Shown here: one piece after another, positions 47,937 through 57,393 of the stretch | How positions within the stretch are numbered: the stretch's first letter is position 1 | Layout of the letters: each line of letters opens with the position of its first letter | Source of the DNA: an uncultured Eubacterium sp. | Lineage (GTDB): Bacteria; Bacillota; Clostridia; Lachnospirales; Lachnospiraceae | Reading direction: 5' to 3' | DNA length: 64,000 bases | Assembly: GCA_947088865.1 (NCBI GenBank) | Contig: CAMUHY010000001.1 | Span: forward strand, 1 to 64,000 | Program-made: the position numbers and the translations under genes | The notes under the pieces: model-generated | Told to the model about the DNA's origin: nothing | Database searches by the model: none | The model's input: the letters and a program-made list of their open reading frames with translations, nothing else

Positions 47937-48042
47937 AACCTCCTTAACTACTTTATTTAATCAATCTTTGTTATCTGATACTTTCCAAGACTTTCTATTG
48001 TATTTATAATCAAATCAACTAAAATGTCAGTAAAAATTTTCT

Positions 48043-48570
48043 TTATTTGATATAATATACCCTGTTTTCTTTTCTTGCAGGAGGCTGTGGATATTCGCCT
48101 TCAATAAATCCTAAAGCACAATGTCCAATCCCCTCATATTCTTCTTCAATGCCAAGCGATTTTAATAATTCCTTTCCCCATTCTGTTTCAAATTCTTCTT
48201 TTGCCCTATGTATCCAACAACTGCCAATACCTAACTCATGGGCAGCCAACATTAAATTTCCCATAACAAGGCTTCCATCGTATACTCGATTAGCCCAATC
48301 TTTTTTTGCTAGGACAATCAACATTGCTGGCGCACCATAAAATGGGTCAAAACCTTCTTTCCAACCACCTATCTCACAATTCATCTTTACAATTTTATCT
48401 CGAAGTTCTTTATTTGTAACTTGAATTATAATCGTATTTTGATATCCCATTCCACTTGCCGCATAAGTACCAGCCTCAATAATTTTATCCAATATTTCTT
48501 GTGGTATCCTATCAGACTTATATTTGCGAATACTTCTTCTTGTTTTTATGTTATTCAATACATTATTCAT
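48043..48570 (-). CDS. Nitroreductase-family flavoprotein
   Basis: A 175-residue FMN-dependent oxidoreductase of the nitroreductase superfamily. The FMN phosphate site appears as IKTRRSIRKYKSDRIPQEIL at the N-terminus; PAMLIVLAK and GNLMLAAHELGIGSCWIHRA are the conserved middle blocks, and a C-terminal Arg/Lys-rich strand (ARKENRVYYI) follows. Members reduce nitro-aromatics, quinones or flavins; the substrate is not predictable here. Length is typical of the short type. A dispersed repeat lies just upstream of its start. Confidence 0.9.
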   Translation of the reverse strand: MNNVLNNIKTRRSIRKYKSDRIPQEILDKIIEAGTYAASGMGYQNTIIIQVTNKELRDKIVKMNCEIGGWKEGFDPFYGAPAMLIVLAKKDWANRVYDGSLVMGNLMLAAHELGIGSCWIHRAKEEFETEWGKELLKSLGIEEEYEGIGHCALGFIEGEYPQPPARKENRVYYIK

Positions 48571-48608
48571 TTATATACTCCTATCTATATTAGATTAAGT
48601 TAAGCGGA

Positions 48609-48683
48609 TATTTGCAATCCGCTACGCTACTTGCTTATGCCTTTGCAACATTGAAGTGGGAAACTTCCTTGATAAGGTTAAAC
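48609..48683 (+). repeat. Dispersed intergenic repeat, short copy
   Basis: The left end (GCTACTTGCTTA) and right end (AACTTCCTTGATAAGGTTAAA) of the family are joined, and the first stem arm is missing. It lies directly after the stop codon of the 85-residue gene. Confidence 0.65.
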
Positions 48684-48685
48684 TT

Positions 48686-48943
48686 TTACTCCCATTTCGA
48701 CTCTCTGCGATACGTATATCCAACATATCCAAAATGCAGCTTTCCAATTGCTTTTAATGCACATATTGAACCATCATACTTAAACGATACTGTTATCTTA
48801 TACTCCAATCCTTCTTGCTCTTTTACAATTTTAAAATCCCACGCTAAATTGTAAGAAAGTGTGTTAATATGTGTTTGTACAATTTCATGCAATTCTTCCT
48901 CATTTTGAGAATAAAAAATTAAATAAGCATTTTTATAGTGCAT
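48686..48943 (-). CDS. Hypothetical protein (85 residues)
   Basis: Not recognised. A small soluble protein with alternating strand/helix character (AYLIFYSQNEEELHEIV, LEYKITVSFKYDGSICALKAIG) that could form an alpha-beta sandwich. GGAAG lies 6 nt before the ATG, which supports a real gene. No signal peptide or cysteine motif. Its 3' end touches a dispersed repeat. Confidence 0.55.
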   Translation of the reverse strand: MHYKNAYLIFYSQNEEELHEIVQTHINTLSYNLAWDFKIVKEQEGLEYKITVSFKYDGSICALKAIGKLHFGYVGYTYRRESKWE

Positions 48944-49087
48944 TTATAACTTCCTTTTCTATCTATAAAATATCCTATATTATACATAAATTACATTTTT
49001 TCTGTACAAGAATAATAACATATTTTCTTTCTTTCTTCAATTCTATATCCTATTTAACATATCAAACAAATACCACAAAAAATTTTT

Positions 49088-49152
49088 AAGCCTACACTAT
49101 ATTCTATATTTATAAACATATCCTTTATAAATATAAAACACAGCATAGGCTT
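49088..49152 (-). terminator. Terminator after rlmH
   Basis: Long hairpin: minus-strand AAGCCTA (49146-49152) pairs with TAGGCTT (49088-49094), with an inner TTTATAAATAT-type stem. It is followed by AAAAATTTTTTG. Confidence 0.65.
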
Positions 49153-49154
49153 TT

Positions 49155-49634
49155 TTATTTATGGTATGGTTCGTTCTGTATAATTTTATATGCACGATAA
49201 ATTTGCTCCAATAAAATCACGCGCATTAACTGATGAGGAAATGTCATTTTAGAAAAGCTTAGACAAAAATCTGCCCTTTCAACAACGGTTGCCGCTAATC
49301 CTAACGAGCCGCCTATCACAAATGTAATATTGCTTTTACCCTCAATTCCCAATTGATTGATTTGACTTGACAATTCAACAGAATCAAGCTGTTTTCCTTC
49401 AATACACAAAGCAATCACATATTCATTCGACTCCATAGATGACAGTATTCGCTGTCCCTCTTTTAACTTGATTGCACTATTCATAGCAACACTTGCATTA
49501 TCAGGCGTCTTCTCATCAGCAACTTCAATTATTTTAAGTTTGCAGTATCTTGAAAGTCTTTTTGCATATTCTTCAATAGCTTGATTATAAAATTTTTCTT
49601 TAATTTTTCCAACACATACAATTTTAATATTCAT
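49155..49634 (-). CDS. rlmH: 23S rRNA pseudouridine(1915) N3-methyltransferase RlmH
   Basis: A 159-residue SPOUT-class methyltransferase that methylates pseudouridine 1915 in helix 69 of 23S rRNA. MNIKIVCVGKIKEKFYNQAIEEYAKRL at the N-terminus, and the C-terminal SAM-binding knot ITFVIGGSLG...SKMTFPHQLMRVILLEQIYRAYKI...YHK, are diagnostic. Length equals the family norm. No strong ribosome-binding site is seen. It follows the small acidic-protein gene on the same strand. Confidence 0.97.
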   Translation of the reverse strand: MNIKIVCVGKIKEKFYNQAIEEYAKRLSRYCKLKIIEVADEKTPDNASVAMNSAIKLKEGQRILSSMESNEYVIALCIEGKQLDSVELSSQINQLGIEGKSNITFVIGGSLGLAATVVERADFCLSFSKMTFPHQLMRVILLEQIYRAYKIIQNEPYHK

Positions 49635-49668
49635 ATTTATTTTTCACTATTGCATCTCATAAAGTAAT

Positions 49669-49932
49669 CTAGCCATTTACAACTAAGTATTGTCCATCTT
49701 CTACCTTAAACACTTCTAATTCTTCCTCAAGTTCTTCGTCCGTAAGCGCATCTACGTCCATTCCTTCCTCTCCCAAATACTGTCTTACTTCCCCTATTGT
49801 ATCAAACACTTGTGCATAACATTCTTCCAAAAATTCTTTTGCTTCCTCAATCGTATAAGCTACTGGCTCATCAAATAATTTGCTCTGCTGATTTAAAAAA
49901 GCTTCGGCACATTGATTGGTATAATTTTCCAT
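49669..49932 (-). CDS. Small acidic hypothetical protein
   Basis: An 87-residue, strongly acidic cytoplasmic protein (VDALTDEELEEELEVFKVEDGQYLVVN). I do not recognise a named family. The start at 49932 is preferred, because GGAG lies 6 nt upstream of it; the ATG 12 nt earlier contains that site. The gene lies between the HAD phosphatase and rlmH on the same strand and may be co-transcribed. No catalytic motif visible. Confidence 0.65.
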   Translation of the reverse strand: MENYTNQCAEAFLNQQSKLFDEPVAYTIEEAKEFLEECYAQVFDTIGEVRQYLGEEGMDVDALTDEELEEELEVFKVEDGQYLVVNG

Positions 49933-50014
49933 AATCTTCTCCATTTTATAAAAATTTTTTATAAAAGCTTATTTTAAAAAATAAAATTTATTTTAAGACA
50001 AAAATTTGTTTTTT

Positions 50015-50788
50015 TTATAAAAATTTATTTTTTATAGTTTCTTCCACATGGCTACATCTATATTTTCCATGTTTTTTTACGTTATCGTCTGCTTGCTCCA
50101 TTACATATGAATCATATACTTTATCAAGCATTGGGATATCGTTATAATTATCTCCAAATGCAGCGCAATCTTTAGGTGATATGCCAAAATAATTTTGTAA
50201 ACTTTCTATCCCTGTTCCTTTGCTGACTCCTTTTGCCATGAAATCCAAATACAGCGCGCCGGAAACGGTAGCAGCACATTTGTCTCCCCATTGTTTTATC
50301 AAATAATCCTTTGAATGTTTAATTCCACTCAAATCACATACGGAAACTTTTACAATCTCTTCTGGAATATCACTAAAATCTTTTACAACCATAGTTTTAT
50401 AATTTACAATTTTTGTCATCCGATAGAGGTATTCCTCTGTTTTTGGTTTAATATATGCGCTGTTTTCACCTGAAACAAGCAATTCACAGTTTGGTATTTC
50501 ATATACATCTTTAATAATATCCATAACAAGGTCATCATCCATAACAGTCTTGCTTATCGTTATTCCCTTGTACTTTACCAAACCGCCATTTTCAGATATA
50601 TAGGCAATATCTTCACAGACAGGCTCAAACAGCCTGTAAAGGCTTACAATATGCCTCCCGCTTGCCGCAGCAAAAATATATCCTTTTTTTGTTAGTTCTT
50701 GAATGGTGTTAAACATAGAGCTGTCAACACGCTGCGCTCCATTTAGAAGCAATGTTCCATCAAGGTCACTCGCAATTAATTTTATCAT
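50015..50788 (-). CDS. Cof-type HAD-IIB sugar-phosphatase-like hydrolase
   Basis: A 257-residue HAD-IIB enzyme. Motif I is ASDLDGTLL, with nucleophile Asp8 and Asp10; motif II AAASGRH; the C2 cap lies at about 80-185; KGTGIESLQNYFGI and motif IV AFGDNYNDIPMLD follow. Such enzymes dephosphorylate sugar phosphates, flavin or pyridoxal phosphates; the substrate is not set. Its ATG overlaps the stop of maf by 4 nt, so the two are coupled. Confidence 0.92.
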   Translation of the reverse strand: MIKLIASDLDGTLLLNGAQRVDSSMFNTIQELTKKGYIFAAASGRHIVSLYRLFEPVCEDIAYISENGGLVKYKGITISKTVMDDDLVMDIIKDVYEIPNCELLVSGENSAYIKPKTEEYLYRMTKIVNYKTMVVKDFSDIPEEIVKVSVCDLSGIKHSKDYLIKQWGDKCAATVSGALYLDFMAKGVSKGTGIESLQNYFGISPKDCAAFGDNYNDIPMLDKVYDSYVMEQADDNVKKHGKYRCSHVEETIKNKFL

Positions 50789-51354
50789 AAAAATGTTTTT
50801 ATCTCCTGATATAATCTGGCAGCAGGAAGCCCAACAACATTGTTGTAATCTCCTTCAATCCCTTTGACATAGGCGGCAAATGCGCCCTGAATACCATAAC
50901 CGCCAGCCTTGTCCATACAGTCACCTGTTGCAATATATTGTTCAATCTCTCTATCGGACATATCATAACAAAGTACATTGGTCTTTTCATAAAAAGATTG
51001 ATATATACCATTTCCAATAAAAGTTACCCCTGTATATACACTGTGTTCACAACCGCTAATACTTTTTATCATGGCTTTTGCCTCTTCTTTAGACTGTGGC
51101 TTGCCAAGTATACGTTTATTGTGATAGACAATCGTATCTGCTCCAATAACAATACTATTTTCTTTTTTATCTTCGCTAAGGCTGTTATACACAGCCTTAG
51201 CTTTTAATGAAGAAAGTTCCATAACAATATCTTGCGGCGCTTCTTTTGTTGTAATTTCATCGGCATTGCTTGTAATGACCGTAAATGAAATGCCAATTTG
51301 TTGCAAAAGTTCTCTTCTTCTCGGAGAACCCGATGCAAGAATAATATTTTTCAC
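50785..51354 (-). CDS. maf: Maf family nucleotide pyrophosphatase
   Basis: A nucleoside-triphosphate pyrophosphatase of the Maf/YhdE family, acting on dTTP, UTP or modified nucleotides (house cleaning). Hallmarks are ILASGSPRRRELLQQIG, VIGADTIV, LGKPQSKEEA and KAGGYGIQGAFA. The GTG start at 51354 (189 residues) is preferred: GAGG lies 6 nt upstream and it gives the usual MKxIILASGSPRR opening. The ATG at 51366 contains that site. It overlaps the HAD gene downstream. Confidence 0.92.
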   Translation of the reverse strand: MKNIILASGSPRRRELLQQIGISFTVITSNADEITTKEAPQDIVMELSSLKAKAVYNSLSEDKKENSIVIGADTIVYHNKRILGKPQSKEEAKAMIKSISGCEHSVYTGVTFIGNGIYQSFYEKTNVLCYDMSDREIEQYIATGDCMDKAGGYGIQGAFAAYVKGIEGDYNNVVGLPAARLYQEIKTFL

Positions 51355-51439
51355 GTAATGCCTCATTTCTGTACTATTTTTGTATATAATCTGCTTTCTA
51401 GCAAATCAACTATAAATAATATATATTTAGACTAATCTT

Positions 51440-53113
51440 TTAGTTTTTATTTCCCTCAAGACTGCGATTCATAGCAGATTCTAACGCATCAATAGAAGCT
51501 CTGATAATATCATGGTCTATGCCAATACCAAAATAATTTTTATTGTCACTGCCTGTTACACCCACATAGGCAATGGCACTGGACTCTGAACCTTTATTAT
51601 TCAGTGTGTGTTCCTCATAGCAACATATATTGCATGGCGCGTTAAAATACTGTGCCAATGCGTTGCTCACCGCATTAAGACGTCCATTGCCGCCTGCTTC
51701 TATATTGATTCGCTCACCCTCTTTTTCTATTGTAACTGTGGTCTGTATACCATTAATCTGCTTAAAATGAACTTCTACAATCTTAAATTCTGGCGTATAT
51801 TTTTTATATCGGCTCTCAAATATAGCAAGCACCTCGTCTGGAGAAAGCTCTTTATGCTTTATATCTGATACATCTTTTACCGCATACCCCAAATCTTCTC
51901 TCATTTTTTTAGGAATAATCATTCCGTAATTATGTTCCAAAACATAGGCAACGCCGCCTTTACCAGACAGACTGTTAATTCGGATAACATCGGAATCATA
52001 AGTACGCCCAACATCTTCTGGATTAATTGGAAGATACGGCACTGTCCAATGGTCTTGGTCATGCTCCACTCGATAGTGCATTCCCTTTGATATGGCATCT
52101 TGATGTGAACCAGAAAATGCTGCAAATACCAATTTTCCACAATATGGATGTCTGTCTCCAATCGTCATTTGTGTTAATCGCTCATAGGTCTCTGCCAATT
52201 TTGGCATATCGGAAAAATCTAATTTAGGGTCAACTCCATGTGAGTACATATTCATACCAAGTGCTATAATATCCACATTACCTGTTCTTTCACCATTGCC
52301 AAACAATGTCCCCTCAATTCGGTCTGCTCCTGCCAAAATGCCAAGCTCTGCATCGGCAACGCCTGTGCTTCTGTCATTGTGTGGATGCAGTGATAATATA
52401 ACATTGTCACGGCTGTGCATATTTTTACTCATATACTCAATTTGACTTGCAAAAATATGTGGAAGTGACATCTCCACCGTAGCAGGAAGATTAATAATAC
52501 ATTTCTTTTCACTTGTTGGCTCCCAGACATCAATAACCGCATTGCACACTTCTAATGCGTACTCTACTTCTGTGCCTGTAAAGCTTTCTGGACTATATTC
52601 AAAAGAAAAATTACCACCGTCTTTTTGAGCTAATTCTTTTAACATCACAGCCCCGTCAACTGCAAGCTGTTTAATTTCATCTTTAGACATGGCAAACACT
52701 TGCTCTCTTTGTGCTAATGATGTTGAATTATACAGATGCACAATAACTTTTGGTGCGCCCTTTACAGCCTCAAATGTCTTTTTAATAATATGTTCTCTTG
52801 CCTGTGTAAGCACCTGAATTGTCACATCATCTGGAATCATATTTTTTTCAATTAAAGTTCTTAAAAATGTATATTCTGTTTCTGAGGCGGCAGGAAATCC
52901 AACTTCAATTTCCTTAAAGCCCACCTCAATCAACATATTAAAAAATTCCAATTTTTCCTCAAGGCTCATTGGCTCAATCAGCGCTTGATTGCCATCTCTT
53001 AAATCCACCGAACACCAAATAGGCGCCTTGTCAATATACTCTTTTTTTACCCATTCATAACTTGGAACGGGCGGCATAAAATAGCCTCTCTTGTACTGTC
53101 TGTAATCAAACAT
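51440..53113 (-). CDS. leuA: 2-isopropylmalate synthase
   Basis: First committed step of leucine synthesis: acetyl-CoA plus 2-ketoisovalerate to 2-isopropylmalate. The 557-residue long (type 2, actinobacterial-like) form has the TIM-barrel motif WCSVDLRDGNQAL, metal-binding LHPHNDRSTGVADAELG and GTLFGNGERTGNVD. The C-terminal LeuA dimer/allosteric domain (YVGVTGSDNKNYFGIGIDHDI) binds leucine. The start at 53113 has GGAGGT upstream; an 18-codon upstream extension lacks a site. A leucine-type T-box precedes it. Other leu genes are not in the window. Confidence 0.96.
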   Translation of the reverse strand: MFDYRQYKRGYFMPPVPSYEWVKKEYIDKAPIWCSVDLRDGNQALIEPMSLEEKLEFFNMLIEVGFKEIEVGFPAASETEYTFLRTLIEKNMIPDDVTIQVLTQAREHIIKKTFEAVKGAPKVIVHLYNSTSLAQREQVFAMSKDEIKQLAVDGAVMLKELAQKDGGNFSFEYSPESFTGTEVEYALEVCNAVIDVWEPTSEKKCIINLPATVEMSLPHIFASQIEYMSKNMHSRDNVILSLHPHNDRSTGVADAELGILAGADRIEGTLFGNGERTGNVDIIALGMNMYSHGVDPKLDFSDMPKLAETYERLTQMTIGDRHPYCGKLVFAAFSGSHQDAISKGMHYRVEHDQDHWTVPYLPINPEDVGRTYDSDVIRINSLSGKGGVAYVLEHNYGMIIPKKMREDLGYAVKDVSDIKHKELSPDEVLAIFESRYKKYTPEFKIVEVHFKQINGIQTTVTIEKEGERINIEAGGNGRLNAVSNALAQYFNAPCNICCYEEHTLNNKGSESSAIAYVGVTGSDNKNYFGIGIDHDIIRASIDALESAMNRSLEGNKN

Positions 53114-53287
53114 CTTTTTTACCTCCAAAAAATAAAATTGAAATTTGCCTGTCAGGGATTTATACAACGATAACCTTTAATATATTGCTTATAATATATC
53201 ACTTTTGAATCTCTCACCTAAAGTCGCAGGTGTTCTTGCCTTATATCATAAAAGTACATATTCTATAACAATAAAATTTATATGATA

Positions 53288-53640
53288 CAAAAAAGTCTTT
53301 CGCCCCTGACATGCGTATGTCAAGAGACGAAAGACGAAAAGTCTCACGCGGTACCACTCTTATTCACGATAGATGAATCGTGCCCTCACTGAATACGGAC
53401 AATCCTGTCTTAAATCATTTTATCTTAGACTATTTGACTTAAAACTATTTGTCTTATATTCTGTCCATTATAACGGTTGGCTTCCGTCTATGCCTAATCT
53501 TAATGTACAAATATTGCACCATTAATTTCAGATAGCAGCTCCAAGACGAGTTCAATGTCTTCCTTCTATTGCCTCACACCACCCGACAACTCTCTGAAAC
53601 CAGTCAACATCTACTATTTCTCTTCATAGCCTTTTTTATA
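53288..53640 (-). promoter_or_regulatory. T-box leader (leucine) with terminator
   Basis: On the minus strand the T-box core TGGTACCGCG (53347-53356) is preceded by AAGAG and followed by a terminator: GTCTTTCG / CGAAAGAC arms at 53328-53335 and 53295-53302, then TTTTTT. Stem I is upstream (about 53640-53480). In GAACTC the codon CTC (Leu) at 53548-53550 is a good specifier candidate, matching the leuA gene downstream. Uncharged tRNA-Leu would pair there and at TGGT to allow read-through. Confidence 0.9.
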
Positions 53641-53651
53641 TTACTTTTCTT

Positions 53652-53680
53652 ACTATACAAAAAAACGTTTGTATTGTCAA
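53652..53680 (-). promoter_or_regulatory. Promoter of the leuA T-box leader
   Basis: Minus-strand TTGACA (53675-53680), a 17-bp spacer and TATAGT (53652-53657), placing the start near 53645, just ahead of stem I. Confidence 0.75.
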
Positions 53681-53775
53681 GATATCTTTTTGCAATTTTT
53701 TCCGCAAACTTTTTATATATTATTTTTCTGTTAATTTATACAAAATTCTACTAAAAACAAAACGATTAATTATAA

Positions 53776-54795
53776 CTATTTTATCACAACAGCCTGATTT
53801 CCCATTTGATTATATCAATAATTAAAAAGTGCCATATCATATGTAACATTTCCCTTCATTGGGTCCATTATATGAACAACAGACTGTTCATAATCATATC
53901 CTGTAAGCAACAGACAATGTTCATTTGCCGGAAAACGCACATCTTCTCCATCAATATTCCATACTGCACTTGTATATGTGTCTAACATATCAATCGTTGC
54001 CCATATAACAACTGGATGACCTAAATCAATCTGCTTAAATAACGATTGTAAATCATGATTACTATAATCATATGCTATATGTTCTGCACTTATATCATTT
54101 AAAAATTTATTTGCACAATTGATAATCACAGGAGCAAAACAGCCATATGCGCCATCATCATCTGGTGTCCCTATAAATGCCTTATAAGGATTTGTTGCAC
54201 CGATTGCACCCATATCCAAATATTTATTGCTCATTGTCATTTTATCAATATCATACCCAAGATAATTTAAGGCGGCTGTAAGAGAAGTAACTTCACAGCC
54301 AGATGGCAATTCTGGATTTTGCAGCAATTCTGCTACATTTAATTTCTTTTTTATATTTCCAGATTCCCATGAAATGGAGTATTCTTTTAAGGTTTCTGGC
54401 GTTACTGTATACTTGTTTAACCAGCTTCCTGTAATAACTTCATCTTCTTTAGCACTGCTATTATCACTAATAGCTGTATCATTTTGAATATCAGCAGGCT
54501 CTTTTATATCCTCAAGACGCATTTCCTCAATGCAATCCTCCATATTGTCATTATCGTTTGTATCTTTACTTATACCAGTCTCATCTTGATTATCCATATC
54601 AGGACGTATTTCTTTAATGTCATCTTGACTATCATCCGATATCATATTATTTTCTGTTTCTTTTTGCACTTTTTCACTAAATATACCCCCTTCAACATTT
54701 TTTTGACATAAAAAAAATATCGTGGCTGTCCCTGTTATTAATGTAAAAATAGTTAAAATTGCAATTTCTTTTTTAAATTTTTTTAAACTTCTCAT
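53776..54795 (-). pseudogene. C39-like (papain-fold) secreted peptidase with in-frame TGA near its end
   Basis: A membrane-tethered or secreted protein; hydrophobic segment about 10-29, then an acidic linker to about 125. The C39_2-type peptidase domain follows with LPSGCEVTSLTAALNYLGY (catalytic Cys), NEHCLLLTGYD (His) and IMDPMKG (Asp). Translation stops at TGA 53815-53817 after 326 residues (LFNY). The same frame continues with YNQMGNQAVVIK and stops at TAG 53776-53778. That ending matches the usual C-terminus of this family (QMGSQAVVI-like), so the TGA looks like a Trp-to-stop change. The catalytic residues are upstream, so the truncated protein may still work. Confidence 0.7.
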
Positions 54796-54914
54796 AGTAC
54801 CTCTTTCCTGTGTTAATACTAAAATTGATTAACTACATTTTTTTATTATTTATATCCTTCCAATATTTAACAAGAATCATATATTATTGTATACGTATGA
54901 AATTCTAAAAAGTT

Positions 54915-56237
54915 TTATTTTGAGGTATTATTTATATAATTTTTTATTAAATTCATTTCTTCCTCTGTTATATTTTCTTCTGAATATCGTGCTTTTTCAT
55001 AGATTTCTGTTATTGTTAAGGCTTTATTTTCATCTTTTGTTATATTGTCTATTGTCAATTTAGAAGGCAACATTGAGCAATTAGGGACATTTCCTTTTGT
55101 TCCTTTTAAAACTGCCATCTTATATATTTTTCGTACCGATTTTACGGATTTGGATTCTTTGTAATCCTTTTTTTCCGAAGCTTTTTTTATACGTTCTTTT
55201 TCTTCCTTTGGTTTTACAAATTCAACGACATCAAACCCTTGTTTTTTTGTGCGATTAAAATTTTTTATATAATGAACCAATATATAAACAATTCCTACAA
55301 AAATTGCCAATATCAAAAGAAATCCCAATGTTTCTGCTATTGCTTCCATTATTGGCGAATCTGTATATTCAAGCTCTGTTCCATCAAGGAAATCTTGTGG
55401 GTCTTTTTTTTCTTCTATCGGCTCATTTACTTTGCCATCACTGCCGCCAAGACCTAAAAGAAATAAAAATGCGCTGACAAAAATTCTTGCGATTTGATAT
55501 GCTCCTGATTGTATCAAAGAAAATATATTGCCATACTTACCATTGTAAAAAGCCAACATACTAATCATAATTAATACAATCGAGATAATATTAACATATT
55601 TATTAACATACTTTAACTGTCCTGCCGGAAAATCTGCTTTATCTTTATTAAGCTGAAATATGTGATACATATAATTGGCATTATTATGAATCAACGCTAA
55701 CAATACAAATAAAATACTCAAAAAAGCTTCTGCCATCATCAGCATTTCCATATTTTGAATCGAACCAACCACATAACCGATTATCATTACAGCCACAGCA
55801 TAGATAGGAACAGCCTCACTGATAAGCATTGATTTCAATGCTTTTTCTTTAGCCTGCGAAGCTGTATAACCATCTCGAATAGGCATCTCTTGGTCTGTAA
55901 CAAGACTGATTTTATGATTTTTGAGCTTTATTGAATAAAAGCTTATCACCAATGCCATAATCATATTGCTTAATATCATTTCATCATTCATTGAAAAAAT
56001 ATAAGCTATAACAAATATAAATACATTAGAAAGAAAAAACAGTTGAATTTTTTGAATCCATTTTCTTGCAGCAAATGCTACAATTGCAACGGCTGGAACC
56101 CACAACCCATAAAATACGGCTGTACTATCCATCTTAAATAGTCCAAAATAGAATATATAAATTGCTGCCAAAAATACAATACACTGCTCAAGCATCTCAA
56201 TAAAGGACAACCATGCCCTTGATTTATCCTTCTGCAT
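54915..56237 (-). CDS. Membrane protein with DUF4129-like C-terminus
   Basis: A 440-residue membrane protein with about eight to ten hydrophobic segments (residues 10-335, including one at about 310-330). The cytoplasmic tail, VRKIYKMAVLKGTKG...ALTITEIYEKARYSEENITEEE, resembles DUF4129, usually found at the end of transglutaminase-like proteins in MoxR-DUF58 operons. The transglutaminase core itself is not recognised here. It starts 14 nt inside the end of the DUF58 gene, hence coupled to it. Probably acts with the MoxR ATPase in cell-surface or envelope maturation. Confidence 0.75.
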   Translation of the reverse strand: MQKDKSRAWLSFIEMLEQCIVFLAAIYIFYFGLFKMDSTAVFYGLWVPAVAIVAFAARKWIQKIQLFFLSNVFIFVIAYIFSMNDEMILSNMIMALVISFYSIKLKNHKISLVTDQEMPIRDGYTASQAKEKALKSMLISEAVPIYAVAVMIIGYVVGSIQNMEMLMMAEAFLSILFVLLALIHNNANYMYHIFQLNKDKADFPAGQLKYVNKYVNIISIVLIMISMLAFYNGKYGNIFSLIQSGAYQIARIFVSAFLFLLGLGGSDGKVNEPIEEKKDPQDFLDGTELEYTDSPIMEAIAETLGFLLILAIFVGIVYILVHYIKNFNRTKKQGFDVVEFVKPKEEKERIKKASEKKDYKESKSVKSVRKIYKMAVLKGTKGNVPNCSMLPSKLTIDNITKDENKALTITEIYEKARYSEENITEEEMNLIKNYINNTSK

Positions 56238-57393
56238 TATGCATCACCTCCCACATAATACATTCTGCCTTTGTATATGATAATTCTGTTTCCATTCCTT
56301 TAAAGTATGGCAATATCCACATTGACAAAGAGTCTCTTCCCGACAATTTATCAAAGCATTGCTGAAGATTTTGCCTGCTATTTTGTGAAATCATAATATA
56401 CAATGTATTTTCAATATCACTGCCAAGAAAAAGAGGTTTTGTAAAATGGTTGCTATAATCGGTAAGAAGCGTGCAAAAATCCGTTATTTCACTATCCAGA
56501 CTAATTCTTGCCAACGCTGTATTAATCACATTCAAATGGGCAAATCCTACACTTGGTTCTACCTTTGTAATATCTTTGTCGCCATATCCTCTGGCATTGC
56601 ACAGCATAGATACATGGATGCCCTGCTCTAGTAACATTTGAGCTAAACCGGCAGCTATTGAAATGGATTGCTCACTTATCGCATCATAGCGCAACACACC
56701 TTCTGACTCAAGGTTTAGCAAAATACAGACCGATTGACTTGTTGTCTCATTATATTGATTTACCATCAATTGCCCTGTCTTTGCAGATGCTTTCCAATTA
56801 ATTAAATTCATAGGGTCTGATGTATCATACTCACGTATCTGTCTAAAAGCAAACGGGTCAGGATTTAATTGTTTGTTTCGTTCGACACTGCCCATTACTT
56901 TAGCATACAAAACTTCAATTTCTTGAACATCACAAGCATTGGGATATACTGTAACTTCCGTGTATTGTTCAACACCCATTACATATACATCATTCATAAA
57001 CAATCCATTGGAAACCAATTCCAATTTATCAATAATATATACGCCTCTTTTACTGCATTTTATAGGTATACTTCTAGTAACTTTTTGATACATCATCAAT
57101 GAAAAGATATCATTGCGATATGATTTATCTGTAACACACCAATTATCACTGCCATCTGAAAAATAGATACTTTTATCAACGGCAAACTTTAAATTGATAT
57201 ATGCCAACGGCAATTTTTTTCTATTGGTTACGACCTCCACTAGTTCTAATGTTTCGCCTCGAACAACATGGTCTACCGAAAATTGAACATGGGCGGCAAG
57301 ATTTTTATTCCATCTTTTTGCATATATAACACGAAGCAGCATATACATCGCATACGCGCCAATAAACATTAATATTATTATCATTTCACCCAA
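56224..57393 (-). CDS. DUF58-domain protein
   Basis: A 389-residue protein with one or two N-terminal membrane helices and a von Willebrand-like C-terminal region. The DUF58 core is DPFAFRQIREYDTSDPMNLINWKASAKTGQLMVNQYNE, where the WKASAKTG block is diagnostic. DUF58 proteins partner MoxR AAA ATPases, possibly as metal-ion-dependent adhesion modules in protein-complex assembly. It overlaps the MoxR gene by 13 nt and the next gene by 14 nt. Confidence 0.92.
   Translation of the reverse strand: MGEMIIILMFIGAYAMYMLLRVIYAKRWNKNLAAHVQFSVDHVVRGETLELVEVVTNRKKLPLAYINLKFAVDKSIYFSDGSDNWCVTDKSYRNDIFSLMMYQKVTRSIPIKCSKRGVYIIDKLELVSNGLFMNDVYVMGVEQYTEVTVYPNACDVQEIEVLYAKVMGSVERNKQLNPDPFAFRQIREYDTSDPMNLINWKASAKTGQLMVNQYNETTSQSVCILLNLESEGVLRYDAISEQSISIAAGLAQMLLEQGIHVSMLCNARGYGDKDITKVEPSVGFAHLNVINTALARISLDSEITDFCTLLTDYSNHFTKPLFLGSDIENTLYIMISQNSRQNLQQCFDKLSGRDSLSMWILPYFKGMETELSYTKAECIMWEVMHNAEG

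Noticed and set aside
53569-53754. 61-codon plus-strand open frame
   Set aside because: It overlaps the promoter and 5' end of the leuA T-box leader on the other strand; no ribosome-binding site.
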